Notes: a model not told the origin generated them from the sequence alone. A stretch of DNA of 64,000 nucleotides from Spirulina subsalsa PCC 9445 (GCF_000314005.1 NZ_JH980292.1:1939725-2003724), one strand, 5' to 3'; shown: positions 24,027-34,500, counted from the stretch's first letter. Numbers and translations are program-made.

Positions 24027-25463
24027 ATGAGCCTAAATATTACCCAAACCCTAATCGTCACCCTGCGTCATCCTACAACCATCGCCGCTTTAAGCTCTGT
24101 GAGTTTACACGCCATGGTCGGTGTGGCTTTGCCGAATTTACCCATGTTTGCCCCGCCCTCCGAAGATGCGCCCTATCATCGTAATGTTCAGGTCATTGAG
24201 TTAACCCCCGATGAAATTGGCCGTCTTCCCGATCTCTCCCCGCCCCCCTTAGAACTGCCTGAAATCCCCACCGCCCTTGTACCGGGTCGCCCCAATATTC
24301 CCACCCTTGAGGACTTGCCCTTACCGGAAGTGACTAGCCCAGTCTTGCCCCCGCCACCAGGCGGCACCTCTACCCCTAGACTACCCTCCGGTCAACGGGC
24401 TTACTCCTTCCCGGTTAATCCCCCTTCTGGCACGGTACAACGCAAACTCCCGGCGACTCCTCCGGCTCCGGTGGGTCGTTCTAGTACCCCACCCCCACCC
24501 CCCCAAACCACGGCTAAAGTCCCCACCCCAAGGGATCGGGAAAATTATCTCTTCCAAATTGATGAATCTGCCCAGGCGTTTCGGATTCGACCTCTCGAAG
24601 AAGTTGGCAATCCTGCCCGCTTATTACCGGGGGCTCCAAGGTCGGAGGAGGGGGAGGAGGAAAGTCCTACAGACTCCCCCCGTCCGCCTGAAAGCCGTTC
24701 CGTAGCGGCACGTCCGGGTAATGTCCGAGCCACCAGTCAAAATGAAGGTGCGCCTCCTCTCAGTCCTGAACAAGTGGCGACGCTACAACGTCAACAGGCT
24801 TTTAATCAACGACTGGCTGAACAACGGAATCTCCAACGGCGAACGGATCAAAATACGACCAATCAAGAAGCGGAGCGGAACTATGCGGCTTGGCGCAATA
24901 ATGTGAGTCAAGGACAAGGGACTCCCCAAAGTCGCACTATTCGGGGGAATTATCCGGCGGATGCTTGTTTAAGACGAATGGAAGGTACGGCGGTTTATGG
25001 TTTGGTGGTTCAACCTGATGGGTCTTTGTCTAATGTGCAACAGCTTCGCAGTGCGGGTTATGCTCTATTGGATCAACAAGCGCGATCGCAAGTGACCCGT
25101 TTAGGTTTACCGCGAGGAGAACAACCCACCCCCTACCGGATCAGCATTCAGTTCACCTATGACCCCCAACGCTGTCCTACGCTCTCTGTACCGGACTCGG
25201 AGAGTGTACGCAATCAACCCCAAATTCCCCAAGCGGCCCCTTCTCCCTCCCCCCAACCCAAACCGAAACCTAGTCCTCGTCCGACGGCTTCTCCTTCTCC
25301 CTCTCCTTCTCCCTCTCCTTCTCCCTCTCCTTCTCCCTCTCCTTCTCCCTCTCCTTCTCCCTCTCCCTCTCCTTCTCCTTCTCCTGAACCAGAATCCCGT
25401 CCCAGTCCCTCAGAGTCTCCAGAGGATTCTAGGGAGGATGAACTGGCGACTCCTGAAGATTAA
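24027..25463 (+). CDS. TonB-like energy transducer with Ser-Pro tail
   Basis: A 478-residue protein. One N-terminal membrane helix (about 18-42) is followed by a long Pro-rich periplasmic region. A TonB/TolA-like C-terminal domain lies at about 311-388 (NYPADACLRRMEGTAVYGLV, then PDGSLSNVQQLRSAGYALLD). TonB couples the inner-membrane proton gradient, through ExbB/ExbD, to outer-membrane receptors. Neither partner is nearby. After the TonB domain there is an unusual extension with about 16 Ser-Pro pairs and an acidic end, so the domain is not terminal as in classical TonB. It is divergent from ftsY. Confidence 0.78.
   Translation: MSLNITQTLIVTLRHPTTIAALSSVSLHAMVGVALPNLPMFAPPSEDAPYHRNVQVIELTPDEIGRLPDLSPPPLELPEIPTALVPGRPNIPTLEDLPLPEVTSPVLPPPPGGTSTPRLPSGQRAYSFPVNPPSGTVQRKLPATPPAPVGRSSTPPPPPQTTAKVPTPRDRENYLFQIDESAQAFRIRPLEEVGNPARLLPGAPRSEEGEEESPTDSPRPPESRSVAARPGNVRATSQNEGAPPLSPEQVATLQRQQAFNQRLAEQRNLQRRTDQNTTNQEAERNYAAWRNNVSQGQGTPQSRTIRGNYPADACLRRMEGTAVYGLVVQPDGSLSNVQQLRSAGYALLDQQARSQVTRLGLPRGEQPTPYRISIQFTYDPQRCPTLSVPDSESVRNQPQIPQAAPSPSPQPKPKPSPRPTASPSPSPSPSPSPSPSPSPSPSPSPSPSPSPSPEPESRPSPSESPEDSREDELATPED
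25289..25384 (+). repeat. CCTTCTCCCTCT microsatellite inside the TonB-like gene
   Basis: Hexamer and 12-mer repeats encode alternating Ser-Pro. The unit length is a multiple of three, so copy-number changes keep the reading frame. Confidence 0.95.
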
Positions 25464-25499
25464 AGCCCTAGATGGGGCTTGCTGAATCAGGAGACAGGG

Positions 25500-25535
25500 G
25501 GGAGGGGGAGCAGGGGAGCAGGGGAGCAGGGGAGA
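25500..25535. repeat. AGCAGGGG octamer repeat
   Basis: Tandem GGGGAGCA copies lie directly in front of MITE copy B, the same motif as at 3991-4033 and 48650-48690. A partial MITE end (GGGCTTGCTGAATCAG) precedes it at about 25478. Confidence 0.8.
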
Positions 25536-25541
25536 ATTGAT

Positions 25542-25712
25542 AATTAGGGTCTGCTGAATAACACGCCTATGCTAGGCTCAACAAGGGAACAGGGAACTCT
25601 TAACAGGGAACAGATCATTTAAAACTGGCACGATTGCCTATTCCCGACTCCCGACTCCCGACTCCCGACTCCCGATTCCCCAACTCTCGGACTTATTCAG
25701 CAAGCCCTAATT
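25542..25712. mobile_element. MITE-like inverted-repeat element, complete copy B, with heptamer array inside
   Basis: A 171-bp element. The left end is AATTAGGGTCTGCTGAATAA and the right end is the complement of AATTAGGGCTTGCTGAATAA. Its interior matches the reverse complement of 44-173. The length difference comes largely from an internal ACTCCCG heptamer array (25639-25680) that is only vestigial in copy A. It has no coding capacity. Confidence 0.75.
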
Positions 25713-25730
25713 ATTCCCTATTCCCGACTC

Positions 25731-25797
25731 CCTAGGGCGCAAGCATTGCGCCCCTACACCGATTCCCGACTCCCGACTCCCGACTCCCAACTCCCTA
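25731..25797. repeat. Palindrome copy 2 plus heptamer array beside thrS
   Basis: The GGGCGCAA/TTGCGCCC palindrome (25735-25753) is followed by ACTCCCG heptamers ending one base before the thrS stop codon region (25799). It has the same arrangement and flanks as 4190-4240, in the opposite genomic context. Confidence 0.85.
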
Positions 25798-25798
25798 G

Positions 25799-27628
25799 TT
25801 AGAAGTTTTCGTGCTGGGCGATCGCACCCTGAACCTTCTCCAACACCTCCGACACCGCCATAGACCCTAAATCCCCACTCGCCCGAGTGCGAATACTCAA
25901 GGTCTGGCTTTCTACCTCCTTCGCCCCGACAATGGCCATCACAGGCACTTTCTGCTTTTCTGCATTGCGGATCATCTTGGCCAGTCGTTCGCCGCTATAG
26001 TCCACCTCAGCCCGCAATCCGGCCGCTTTGAGTTGCCCACAGACCTGATCGGCATAAGTCCGAAACTCATCGCTCACCGACAGTAAGCGCACCTGCACCG
26101 GAGCCAACCAGAGGGGGAAATCTCCCGCATACTCTTCAATTAAAATCCCGATTAACCGTTCCAAGGAACCAAAGGGCGCACGGTGAATCATCACGGGGCG
26201 CTGGCGGGTGCCATCTTCGGCCACATACTCCAAATCAAAGCGCTGGGGTAGATTATAGTCCACCTGCACCGTCCCTAACTGCCATTCCCGTTCTAAAGCG
26301 TCTTGGAAAATAAAATCCAATTTAGGGCCATAAAACGCCGCCTCACCGGGGGCCTCAAAATGATCCATCCCTAAATGTTGCACCGCATGACGGATAGCAT
26401 TTTCGGCCTTATTCCAAATCTCATCAGAACCCATGTATTTATCAGAAGCGGGATCACGGAAACTCAAACGGGCTTGAAAGTTCTTCAACTGCAAACTCTT
26501 AAACACCGTGAGAATTAAATCCACCACATTGAGAAACTCTGATTCGAGTTGATCGGGAGTGACAAACAAATGGGAGTCATCTTGGGTAAAACCGCGCACC
26601 CGAGTTAATCCCCCCAGTTCCCCCGATTGTTCGTAACGGTAGACGGTGCCAAATTCCGCGAAACGCAGGGGTAAATCCCGATAGGAACGCAACTGACTTT
26701 TATAAATCTGCACATGGAAGGGGCAGTTCATGGGTTTTAACACAAAACCCTGTTCTAACTCTGCCGATTCTGTATCCTCGGCCATCATGGGGAACATATC
26801 CTCGCGGTAGTTTTGCCAATGTCCCGAGGTTTTGAATAAGTCTACTTTGGCAATATGGGGGGTGACGACTTGTTGATAGCCCCGTTTGACTTGTTCTTCC
26901 CGCAGGAAGTTTTCCAAAAGGGAACGGATGATCGTCCCTTTGGGGGTCCAAAGGGGTAAACCGGGGCCAACGGGATCGGCGAAAATAAATAATCCTAATT
27001 CTTTCCCTAACTTGCGGTGATCTCGTTTGAGGGCTTCTTCCTTGCGGCGCTTATATTCGGCCAGTTGTTCGGGGGTTTCCCAAGCGGTGGCATAAATACG
27101 CTGGAGTTGTTGGCGGTTTTCATCCCCGCGCCAATAGGCCCCGGCAATGGATTCTAGTGCGATCGCCTTGGGATTCAATTCCTCTGTCGTCTCCACATGA
27201 GGCCCCGCACAGAGATCCCACCACTGATCCCCCAAATGATAGAGGGTGATGGGGTCTTGTTTAATAATCTCGTTGAGGATTTCTAACTTGTACGGTTCTT
27301 GAATCTCTTGGATACGACGTTCTGCTTCTTCCCGCGTCACTTCTTCCCGAATCACGGGCAGTTTTTTACGGATAATTTTATCCATCTCTTTCTTGATGGC
27401 CTTTAAGTCCTTCTCCGTAAAGGGTTCGGGATTGTCAAAGTCATAATAAAACCCCGTTTCTGTCCAAGGGCCAATCGTTACCTGTGCCTTGGGGAATAGT
27501 TTTTGGACAGCCATTGCCATCACATGGGAAGCAGTGTGGCGAATTCGTTTGAGGTTTTCCGATTCACTGGTGCGGGGTAAACGAATGGCTTCTGGGTTTT
27601 CGGCGCTAGGCATCGATTGTTTAACCAT
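25799..27628 (-). CDS. thrS: Threonine-tRNA ligase (form without TGS domain)
   Basis: Charges tRNA-Thr. The 609-residue protein starts at ATG 27628, preceded by GAGGAG. It begins with the editing domain (RHTASHVMAMAVQK, H-x-x-x-H, and CAGPHV). The class II core has MNCPFHVQIYKS (zinc Cys), RVRGFTQDDSHLF and IHRAPFGSLERLIGIL. The C-terminal anticodon-binding domain has QVRLLSVSDEF. The N-terminal TGS domain of the enterobacterial enzyme is missing, as I recall for cyanobacterial ThrRS. The stop codon abuts repeat DNA. Confidence 0.95.
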   Translation of the reverse strand: MVKQSMPSAENPEAIRLPRTSESENLKRIRHTASHVMAMAVQKLFPKAQVTIGPWTETGFYYDFDNPEPFTEKDLKAIKKEMDKIIRKKLPVIREEVTREEAERRIQEIQEPYKLEILNEIIKQDPITLYHLGDQWWDLCAGPHVETTEELNPKAIALESIAGAYWRGDENRQQLQRIYATAWETPEQLAEYKRRKEEALKRDHRKLGKELGLFIFADPVGPGLPLWTPKGTIIRSLLENFLREEQVKRGYQQVVTPHIAKVDLFKTSGHWQNYREDMFPMMAEDTESAELEQGFVLKPMNCPFHVQIYKSQLRSYRDLPLRFAEFGTVYRYEQSGELGGLTRVRGFTQDDSHLFVTPDQLESEFLNVVDLILTVFKSLQLKNFQARLSFRDPASDKYMGSDEIWNKAENAIRHAVQHLGMDHFEAPGEAAFYGPKLDFIFQDALEREWQLGTVQVDYNLPQRFDLEYVAEDGTRQRPVMIHRAPFGSLERLIGILIEEYAGDFPLWLAPVQVRLLSVSDEFRTYADQVCGQLKAAGLRAEVDYSGERLAKMIRNAEKQKVPVMAIVGAKEVESQTLSIRTRASGDLGSMAVSEVLEKVQGAIAQHENF

Positions 27629-27757
27629 GCTCCTCTTCAATAGGACAAAAAAATAATATCTGGACTCTTTTCTATGATAACGGTTGGGATGAACAGGATA
27701 TCGGGAAAAATCCTCAATGGTTGACGGTTTGGGCGGTACGGTTGCCCAAAACGAATC

Positions 27758-27781
27758 CCCCCACCTGCTAGAAGTGAGGGG
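27758..27781 (-). terminator. Probable end hairpin of the psbEFLJ transcript
   Basis: On the minus strand, CCCC-T-CAC pairs with GTG-GGGG 56 bp after the psbJ stop, with TTTT five bases beyond. The flanks (ending ATTCTTGCTCCC on the plus strand) also recall IS200/IS605-type ends, so it may be a co-opted remnant. Confidence 0.45.
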
Positions 27782-27836
27782 AATTCTTGCTCCCATTTCG
27801 TCAACTGGGTTAACTAGGTGTGCAGGGAAAGAACTT

Positions 27837-27956
27837 CTAGAGAGAAGAACCTACCCCAGCATAAGCACCGTAGAAAAAGATGCCAACCACTGCAATTACA
27901 CCTAAACCTGCAATCACAGCAACCAGCCATAAAGGAATACGCCCATCTGCAAACAT
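27837..27956 (-). CDS. psbJ: Photosystem II reaction centre protein J
   Basis: A 39-residue single-helix thylakoid membrane protein at the periphery of the photosystem II core, needed for assembly and electron flow around the quinone sites. It starts [20 protein letters not shown] and ends [11 protein letters not shown], the standard PsbJ sequence. It is the last gene of psbE-psbF-psbL-psbJ, 49 bp after psbL. Confidence 0.97.
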   Translation of the reverse strand: MFADGRIPLWLVAVIAGLGVIAVVGIFFYGAYAGVGSSL

Positions 27957-28005
27957 TTCTTCAATACCTCACTAATGGTTCCCAATACGGTTTACACAAG
28001 CTGAT

Positions 28006-28125
28006 CTAGTTAAAGAAATAACTAGAGAACAAAATGCCCAACACAAAAATCAACAGTAAACCCAGGAACAAAGAAGTCCGGTTTAACTCAACAGGCTGTC
28101 TATTTGGATTTGGCGTTCTTTCCAT
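28006..28125 (-). CDS. psbL: Photosystem II reaction centre protein L
   Basis: A 39-residue protein that starts [19 protein letters not shown], followed by one membrane helix and ending ILFSSYFFN, diagnostic of PsbL. It sits at the photosystem II dimer interface near cytochrome b559 and supports quinone-side electron transfer. Third gene of the operon, 118 bp after psbF. Confidence 0.97.
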   Translation of the reverse strand: MERTPNPNRQPVELNRTSLFLGLLLIFVLGILFSSYFFN

Positions 28126-28243
28126 GATTTTAACCTCTGTTTGTCGCGTTTTTTTATCGCGTTTTTTTCATTTGCTGATTTCCTTTATTTCCCTGATGTT
28201 GATAACATCAAGGAATAGGCGAAAATCACTAAGCCTAAATAAA

Positions 28244-28390
<147 letters not shown>

Positions 28391-28406
28391 TCAAATTAAA
28401 AACCGC

Positions 28407-28655
28407 TTACTTGCCGGAGAATTCTTGAACTTGTTGTTTTGCACTATAACGGTCAGAAATAATGGGTAATTCCTGACGATCTTGGGTGAAATACTCGTTA
28501 GGGCGAGGGGTGCCAAAAGCGTCATAGGCTAAACCTGTGCTAACGAATAGCCACCCAGCAATAAATAACATGGGGATGGTAATGCTGTGAATCACCCAGT
28601 AACGAATACTGGTGACAATATCAGAAAAGGGGCGTTCTCCTGTTGTACCTGCCAT
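28407..28655 (-). CDS. psbE: Cytochrome b559 alpha subunit
   Basis: An 82-residue protein with one membrane helix. His23 in [15 protein letters not shown] is the second haem ligand of cytochrome b559. The lumenal tail ([18 protein letters not shown]) is conserved. First gene of psbE-F-L-J, in the conserved cyanobacterial order downstream of rubA and ycf48. GGAGATTCATTC lies upstream of the ATG. Confidence 0.98.
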   Translation of the reverse strand: MAGTTGERPFSDIVTSIRYWVIHSITIPMLFIAGWLFVSTGLAYDAFGTPRPNEYFTQDRQELPIISDRYSAKQQVQEFSGK

Positions 28656-28835
28656 GAATGAATCTCCTGAACAAATGTTTAATGTCTAAATGATGTCATT
28701 TTACTGTACATTGTGACAGACCCTGTGCCAAAATGATACAGTTTTTCTCCGGCTTGACTGAGTAAAATTACTCCCTGGTCTTGAGGTCTTTGGGCGGTTA
28801 TGAGATGAAATCAAAGCCCCGGAGAAAGAACAAGA

Positions 28836-29852
28836 TTAAGCGTTTTCTAGGTCGGGTTCATAGCGCAGCAGGATTCCGCGATCGCCTAAAATAAAGCCCT
28901 TGTCTTGTCCCATAAACAGGATTTTATACAAGTTGGTAGGGACACTTTCCACCGCCCGGTCTTTTTGCCAGCTTTCCCCCCCATCCTCACTGACTAGGAG
29001 GTTGCCACTGCCACCAGATACCCAAATTTCCTCTGGAGTGCGGTAGGCAACATCTAATAAACCCCAACTGGTGGAGAATTCGGGATAAATCACCTCATCC
29101 CAAGGGCTTTCCTCGTCCTCGGCATTGGGGTTACTAAATTGGATTTGTCCCCCCCGCGCCAAGAGCCACTGTCGCCCATCGGCCCCGAAACCCATGTTTT
29201 GTAAACGGTGGGAACTGGTGCGTTGATGGGGTTGCCAAGCGGTTTCTCCGGGTTCCCAAGTGGAATAGAAGTTCCCTTTGGCGGAAACGGCAATATAGGA
29301 TCCATCAGGCGATCGCTCCATATTCCGAACAACACCCACCGCCTCCTGTACCAAGGCTTTCCAGTTTTTGGCTCCGTCCTTGGTGAGATAAATCGCCCCC
29401 ACATCCGTAGCCATTTCCGCTTGATTGCGACCTAAAGCGAAAATCTTATAAGGAGAACCGGGTAACTTGCTACTTAAGGGGATCCGATCCCAAGAGTTGC
29501 CCCCGTTAGTGGTGTGTAAGAGAATGGAGGGTTTCCCCACAATCCACCCTTCTTGACCAAAAAAACTAACCGAGGTAAAACTAACTTTTTCCTCGCCTAG
29601 GTCAAAAGTTCGTTCCTCCCATGTTTCGCCCCCATCTTGGGTTTCAAACAAAGTCGTTCGACTACCCACCAACCAGCCATGATTGCCGTCATCAGTAAAG
29701 GCAATATCCGACAGCACGGCATCTGTGGGCAGGTCAACCACCCGCCAAGGATTGTAACTTACATTAGGCACATTGCTACAGCCCGCCGCGAAGACCACCA
29801 CGGCACAGAATATGAGAAATTGTTTGAGTTTCTTCACAAAAGAGTTCATCAT
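28836..29852 (-). CDS. ycf48: Photosystem II assembly factor Ycf48
   Basis: A seven-bladed beta-propeller lipoprotein that binds precursor D1 and helps build and repair the photosystem II reaction centre on the lumenal side. The N-terminal signal ends in a lipobox (VVFAAGC). BNR/Asp-box motifs recur ([27 protein letters not shown]). Length is about 338 residues, normal for the family. The start could be GTG 29858 or one of two adjacent ATGs. I use 29852. It lies between rubA and psbE, as in other cyanobacteria. Confidence 0.95.
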   Translation of the reverse strand: MMNSFVKKLKQFLIFCAVVVFAAGCSNVPNVSYNPWRVVDLPTDAVLSDIAFTDDGNHGWLVGSRTTLFETQDGGETWEERTFDLGEEKVSFTSVSFFGQEGWIVGKPSILLHTTNGGNSWDRIPLSSKLPGSPYKIFALGRNQAEMATDVGAIYLTKDGAKNWKALVQEAVGVVRNMERSPDGSYIAVSAKGNFYSTWEPGETAWQPHQRTSSHRLQNMGFGADGRQWLLARGGQIQFSNPNAEDEESPWDEVIYPEFSTSWGLLDVAYRTPEEIWVSGGSGNLLVSEDGGESWQKDRAVESVPTNLYKILFMGQDKGFILGDRGILLRYEPDLENA

Positions 29853-29914
29853 ACTCACTAAATAAATGAGGGTAGGCTTGTTGAGTTCGCCCCAAACTGG
29901 GGCTTCTCGGGGGT

Positions 29915-30262
29915 TTACCGTAAACCGTACAAGCTTAAAAAGAATAAAATCGCAACCCCCAACGCTCCAAAAATGAGCAGGTTTTTCTGTCCGGGGGTGA
30001 GACGGTTCACCCCAAAGCCATAGTCGAGATTTTCTTTAAAACCGGAGGGCGCACCAGAAGACCCAATATTGCGGAATTGAGTCCGTTTGGCACTACAAAC
30101 GGGACAGCGCCAACCTGCCGGGAGGTCAACGAATTCTGTTCCGGGGTGAACACCCGCGTTGCTATCGCCTTTGCTTGGCTCGTACACATAGCCACAACTC
30201 AGGCACTCATAGCGAGGTGGTGCTTTCTCTGCTAGGGTTTGCTCTTGCGCTGGTTCGCTCAT
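29915..30262 (-). CDS. rubA: Membrane-anchored rubredoxin
   Basis: A 115-residue protein with a one-iron rubredoxin centre formed by CLSCGY and CPVCSA, and a C-terminal membrane helix ([19 protein letters not shown]). RubA is required for photosystem I and/or II assembly, depending on species. ATG 30262 ([10 protein letters not shown]) was chosen over a TTG seven codons upstream. It is the first gene of the rubA-ycf48-psbEFLJ block, 62 bp before ycf48. Confidence 0.95.
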   Translation of the reverse strand: MSEPAQEQTLAEKAPPRYECLSCGYVYEPSKGDSNAGVHPGTEFVDLPAGWRCPVCSAKRTQFRNIGSSGAPSGFKENLDYGFGVNRLTPGQKNLLIFGALGVAILFFLSLYGLR

Positions 30263-30339
30263 TACTTTTGCTGAAAGCAAATCTTAAAATCTTTATTACG
30301 AATTATCTCATAATTTGTCGGATTTGTGACATTTGGGGA

Positions 30340-30510
30340 GGTGGGGAACAGGGAATAGGTAAGAGGCAGGCAGGAGGGAACAGGGAACAGGGGGAGTTGG
30401 AACAAGACAAGCCTTTTGGATGCTTTATCTCTAAAATCTTGCACTTTTTCGCCATTTAAAAGGCTGAAAGCCTTATGAAACAAGGCTTAGAGCCATGTTC
30501 AGCAGCCCCT
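30340..30510. repeat. Low-complexity and palindromic repeat region upstream of rubA
   Basis: GGGAACAGGGAACAGGG-type repeats (30341-30395) are followed by AGCCTTTT and AAAAGGCT arms. They end near GTTCAGCAGCCCCTAAAT (about 30498-30515), a distant relative of the MITE end. No coding frame is found. Confidence 0.5.
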
Positions 30511-30555
30511 AAATAGGGTAGTCCACTGGGTATTGTTGATGAGCCATTTCCGGGA

Positions 30556-30852
30556 TTAGACAAACTGTTTATCCGAATGGACGGGAAATAAAGCAACTGG
30601 ATGTTTGGCGACGGAGACTTGAATCTTTTGGGCAATGCGCAACTGTCCTATGGGTTCAACTAGCAAACTGCGTGTTGCCAAAACAGCCTCGGCTACATCC
30701 TCTTTCCAACACCGGATATGTAGCACGCCCCACCGTCTAAAAACTTGACAATTTTCGAGGACTTTCAGTTGCTGTAACTCCATTGGGTTTTCGCGGTAGA
30801 AATCCCAAATTAGACGTGTCAGTTGTGACGGTCGCTTCATCATTCTGAACAT
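30556..30852 (-). CDS. Conserved hypothetical cyanobacterial protein
   Basis: A protein of about 98 residues without a recognised domain. It has WDFYRENPMELQQLKVLENC, a W-x-x-DVAEAVLATR stretch and QKIQVSVAKHPVALFPV. It looks like a small alpha/beta protein, cytoplasmic. The start is uncertain: ATGs at 30852, 30843 and 30840 are all possible. It is separated from rubA by repeats. Confidence 0.55.
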   Translation of the reverse strand: MFRMMKRPSQLTRLIWDFYRENPMELQQLKVLENCQVFRRWGVLHIRCWKEDVAEAVLATRSLLVEPIGQLRIAQKIQVSVAKHPVALFPVHSDKQFV

Positions 30853-31587
30853 TGCATCTACATGGCTTGACTTTTCTTCTTATATTGAACCCGATCTTTT
30901 AGCTAAACAAACTATCTTGACAAAAGAGTTAATGATAAGACCCACAATTTCACGGGTCATCGAATCCAGTGCAATCCCTTGTTTTGAGAGGCTTTGAAGC
31001 TATTTTGCCTTACTCCTTGATGTAACAATTTTGTTACTTTTGTTGATACTTTGAAATATTTCATGAATCTAACTAAGCCAGTCAAGGTATGGAAGAATAC
31101 AGACTTTAAATCTAAACTTTTTATAAAAAAATAACCAAAGTCTCCAAAAATTCTTAAGTAACTCTGAATAAAATTTCCTTCAGTCAAACCTTTCTGGTTA
31201 AATGCAAAATGCAGGTTGAGCGCCAGAATTTCACCCTTTTTAAACGTCTTCAGTCTAAGGAGTGAAAGGCTATGGAGTCACTCTTGAAACACGGACTAGA
31301 ATAACCAAAAGATTTAAGAACATGACGATAACAATTGTCCTTTTTTCCTTGCTTAAAGGTTAATGAACCTTTGGGTATTGGTATTTAATGATACAAATAT
31401 CTTGTCCTAATTTACTTAGATTGGAGGAAGACTGGCAAGAGCAATAGCTTTTTCTTCACCTGTATCTTGGTTCTCTCAGTACAGTTCTCTCAATACAGAG
31501 TATTGAAATCCGGTGTTTCATCTACAATTGCCAATCCCTTGCCCTTGGCCTATACCCTTCCGCCCTTGTCATGCTCTATCAACAGCC
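30853..31587. other. 735-bp AT-rich gene-free region
   Basis: No convincing gene is present. A short minus-strand frame at 30957-31187 has no protein-like features. A small GACCC/GGGTC hairpin is near 30940. Promoters for the divergent flanking genes should lie here. Confidence 0.5.
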
Positions 31588-34500
31588 ATGTTTCCCCTTA
31601 ATGTTACTCCCCTCCCCAAGACGGATTTGAAACTCCTTAATCTGATACAATCCCCGGTTTGGGTCATCCAGTTAGAACCGCTACAAGTATGGTGGAATCA
31701 AACCGCCCTAGAATTATTTGCTCAAGCTCCCTCCTCCTCAAACGCGATGGAGAATTTACCCTTTCCGACAGAACGTCTCCATCAATGTTGGGAACTGGGG
31801 CGACAGGGGAATGCTTCCCCGGTGGAGTTGATGGTATATGACCCCCATCATAAGCAGGTTTGGTCTTGTACGGCCTCTGTTGTGTCGTTAAACCCAGAGC
31901 ATAAGGTTTTATTCATTCAAGGGGTGGCGGCCTTAGAAGAGCCGAGTACGAGTCAATCTCCTTCTTTGCTATCGTATCTAGCTACGAAGCAAATTATTCC
32001 TACGCGTCAGTCTGCCGGGCCTTTAGCTGAATTAGATCACCGCAATGCTCATTATCAATTGCTAGCGGATAATGGGGCGGATCTGATTTCTCGTCATCAA
32101 CTCGATGGTCAATTAATTGAGATTTCCCCAGCCTGTTGGAATATTTTAGGCTATCGCGCTCAAGACGTAGTGGGAATGTCTCCCTACGAGTTGATTCACC
32201 CCCAAGATTATCAACGGGTGCGCAATGCTCATTTAGGGATGCTTGAGGAGTCTTTTCCCTTTAGTTTGGTCTATCGGATTCGCCATCAAGGGGGGCATTA
32301 TGTGCGTTTGGAGACAAAAAGTCAGGTTTTGCGCGATCGCCGTACAGGCACTCCTCAAGAGATCATCGCCATTTCCCGCGACATTACCAGCGAAGCCATT
32401 AGTCAATCTCTCCTGACCCATCAAACCCACATTCTCGAAATGATTGCCACCAATCAGGATCTCCAAGAGATTCTAGACTATCTAATTCAGGTGATTGAAT
32501 ACCAATCCGAGGGCATGATTGGCTCCATTTTACTCTTAGATTTATCCCGTCAATCCTTTACTCACTGCATCGCTCCCAGTCTTCCCTCCACTTACCGTCA
32601 AGCCTTAGTAGGACTCCCCATTGGTCCCAATGTGGCCTCCTTTGGAGCCGCAGCCTATCTACAAAAAACTGTCATTGTCACCGATATTACGAAAGACCCA
32701 CGCTGGCAGAGTTATGTACACCTTGCCCTCGCTCAAAACTTACAGAGTTGTTGGTCTAGCCCCGTTTTCTCCTCCCAAGGTCAAATACTCGGCACCTTTG
32801 CCCTCTACTACCCTCAACCTCAATTCCCCAGTACCGAAGATCAAAAATTAGTTGAATTAGCCCAAAATTTAGCCGGGATTGCCATAGAGCAACATCAGTC
32901 CCATGTTGCCCTCAAAGAAGCGGAATTCAAGTATCGCAGTATTTTTGAAAATATTACCCTAGGCATTTTCCAAACCACCCCCCAGGGTCAGTATATCAGC
33001 GCCAACCTTGCCCTCGCCAAAATCTATGGCTATGAGACTCCCGCTAGTTTAATTGAAGCCCTAACTAATATTGCTGATCAACTTTATGTCAATCCCCATC
33101 GTCGTCAAGACTTTACGGAATTACTCAAACAACATGATCTCGTCAGTAATTTTGAATCCCAAATCTATCGCCGGGATGGCAAAATTATCTGGATTTCCGA
33201 AGACACCCGAGCCGTCCGCAACGAGAATGGAGAACTTATCTATTATGAGGGAACCGTGCGAGATATTACCGCCCGTCGTTTAGCAGAAGAAAAACTGCTC
33301 TACAACGCCTTTCATGATGCTTTAACCACCTTACCGAATCGCACTTGTTTTTTACAGCGTGTAGAAACAACCATCCAACGGGCAAATTGCTATGAAAACC
33401 ATGGTTGTATCACAACGGACAGTCGCGAAGCGTCTCGAAATGAGCAGCGCACCTTACCCTACCACTACGCCATTCTATTCCTTGACCTCGACCGTTTTAA
33501 AGTTATTAACGACAGCTTAGGTCATCTTTGTGGAGATCAACTCCTACAATATGCCGCCCAACGTCTCCGAGAATGTGTTCCCTCCCAGCATATTGTCGCC
33601 CGTCTCGGCGGGGATGAATTTGCCATCCTCCTTGATGACATCCCTAATTTAGAAGCAGCTATCCATATTGCGGAAAGTATTCAACGCCAGTTTAGCCACC
33701 CCTTTAACCTCAATAACTATCAAGTGTTCACTGGGGTTAGTCTAGGCATTGCCTTCAATTACCGCACCTACGAACACGCCGATCAAATCCTGCGAGATGC
33801 CGATGTGGCGATGTATCAAGCTAAAGCCAAAGGTCGGAATCGCTATGCGGTTTTTAATCCGGCCATGCAGATTAACACTCCAGAACGGTTACAACTTGAA
33901 AATGATCTACGGTGGGCGTTAGAACGGGATGAATTCTGTTTATATTACCAGCCGATTATTAATCTCAAAACTGGATATTTGCAAGGTTTTGAAGCCCTTG
34001 TGCGTTGGCAACATCCCCAAAAAGGGATGATCTCTCCCACTCAATTTATTCCCATTGCCGAGGAAACGGGTTTAATTCATCAACTGGGCTGGTGGGTTCT
34101 CCGTTCTGCCTGTTCTCAATTGCAAAAATGGCAACGATTTCTACAAAAAAACACGGATTATCCCCCTTTTCTAGGTTTGAATGTCAATCTCTCCCCTATT
34201 CAACTAGAACAAGCAGATTTAATTGAGCAGATTTATAATCTATTGATGTTAGTTGAAATTGACTATTCTGGCTTAAAATTAGAGATCACCGAAAGCTGTT
34301 TACTTAAGACAGCTGAGGCTCAAGCGAATCGACTTAAACAACTGAAAACTTTGGGAATTGGCCTGTGCATTGACGATTTTGGCACGGGGTATTCCTCCCT
34401 GAGTCGTTTACATGAGTTCCCCATTGATACGGTTAAAATTGACCGTTCTTTTGTCCAAGGGATGGGATCTCATTCTAGTCAAACGGAAATTGTGAAAACT

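Noticed and set aside
25159..25485. Plus-strand frame with leucine/proline-rich repeats
   Set aside because: It is an out-of-frame shadow of the Ser-Pro microsatellite in the TonB-like gene.
30957..31187. 76-residue minus-strand frame in the 735-bp gap
   Set aside because: AT-rich, no ribosome site and no conserved-looking motif. It is more likely chance.
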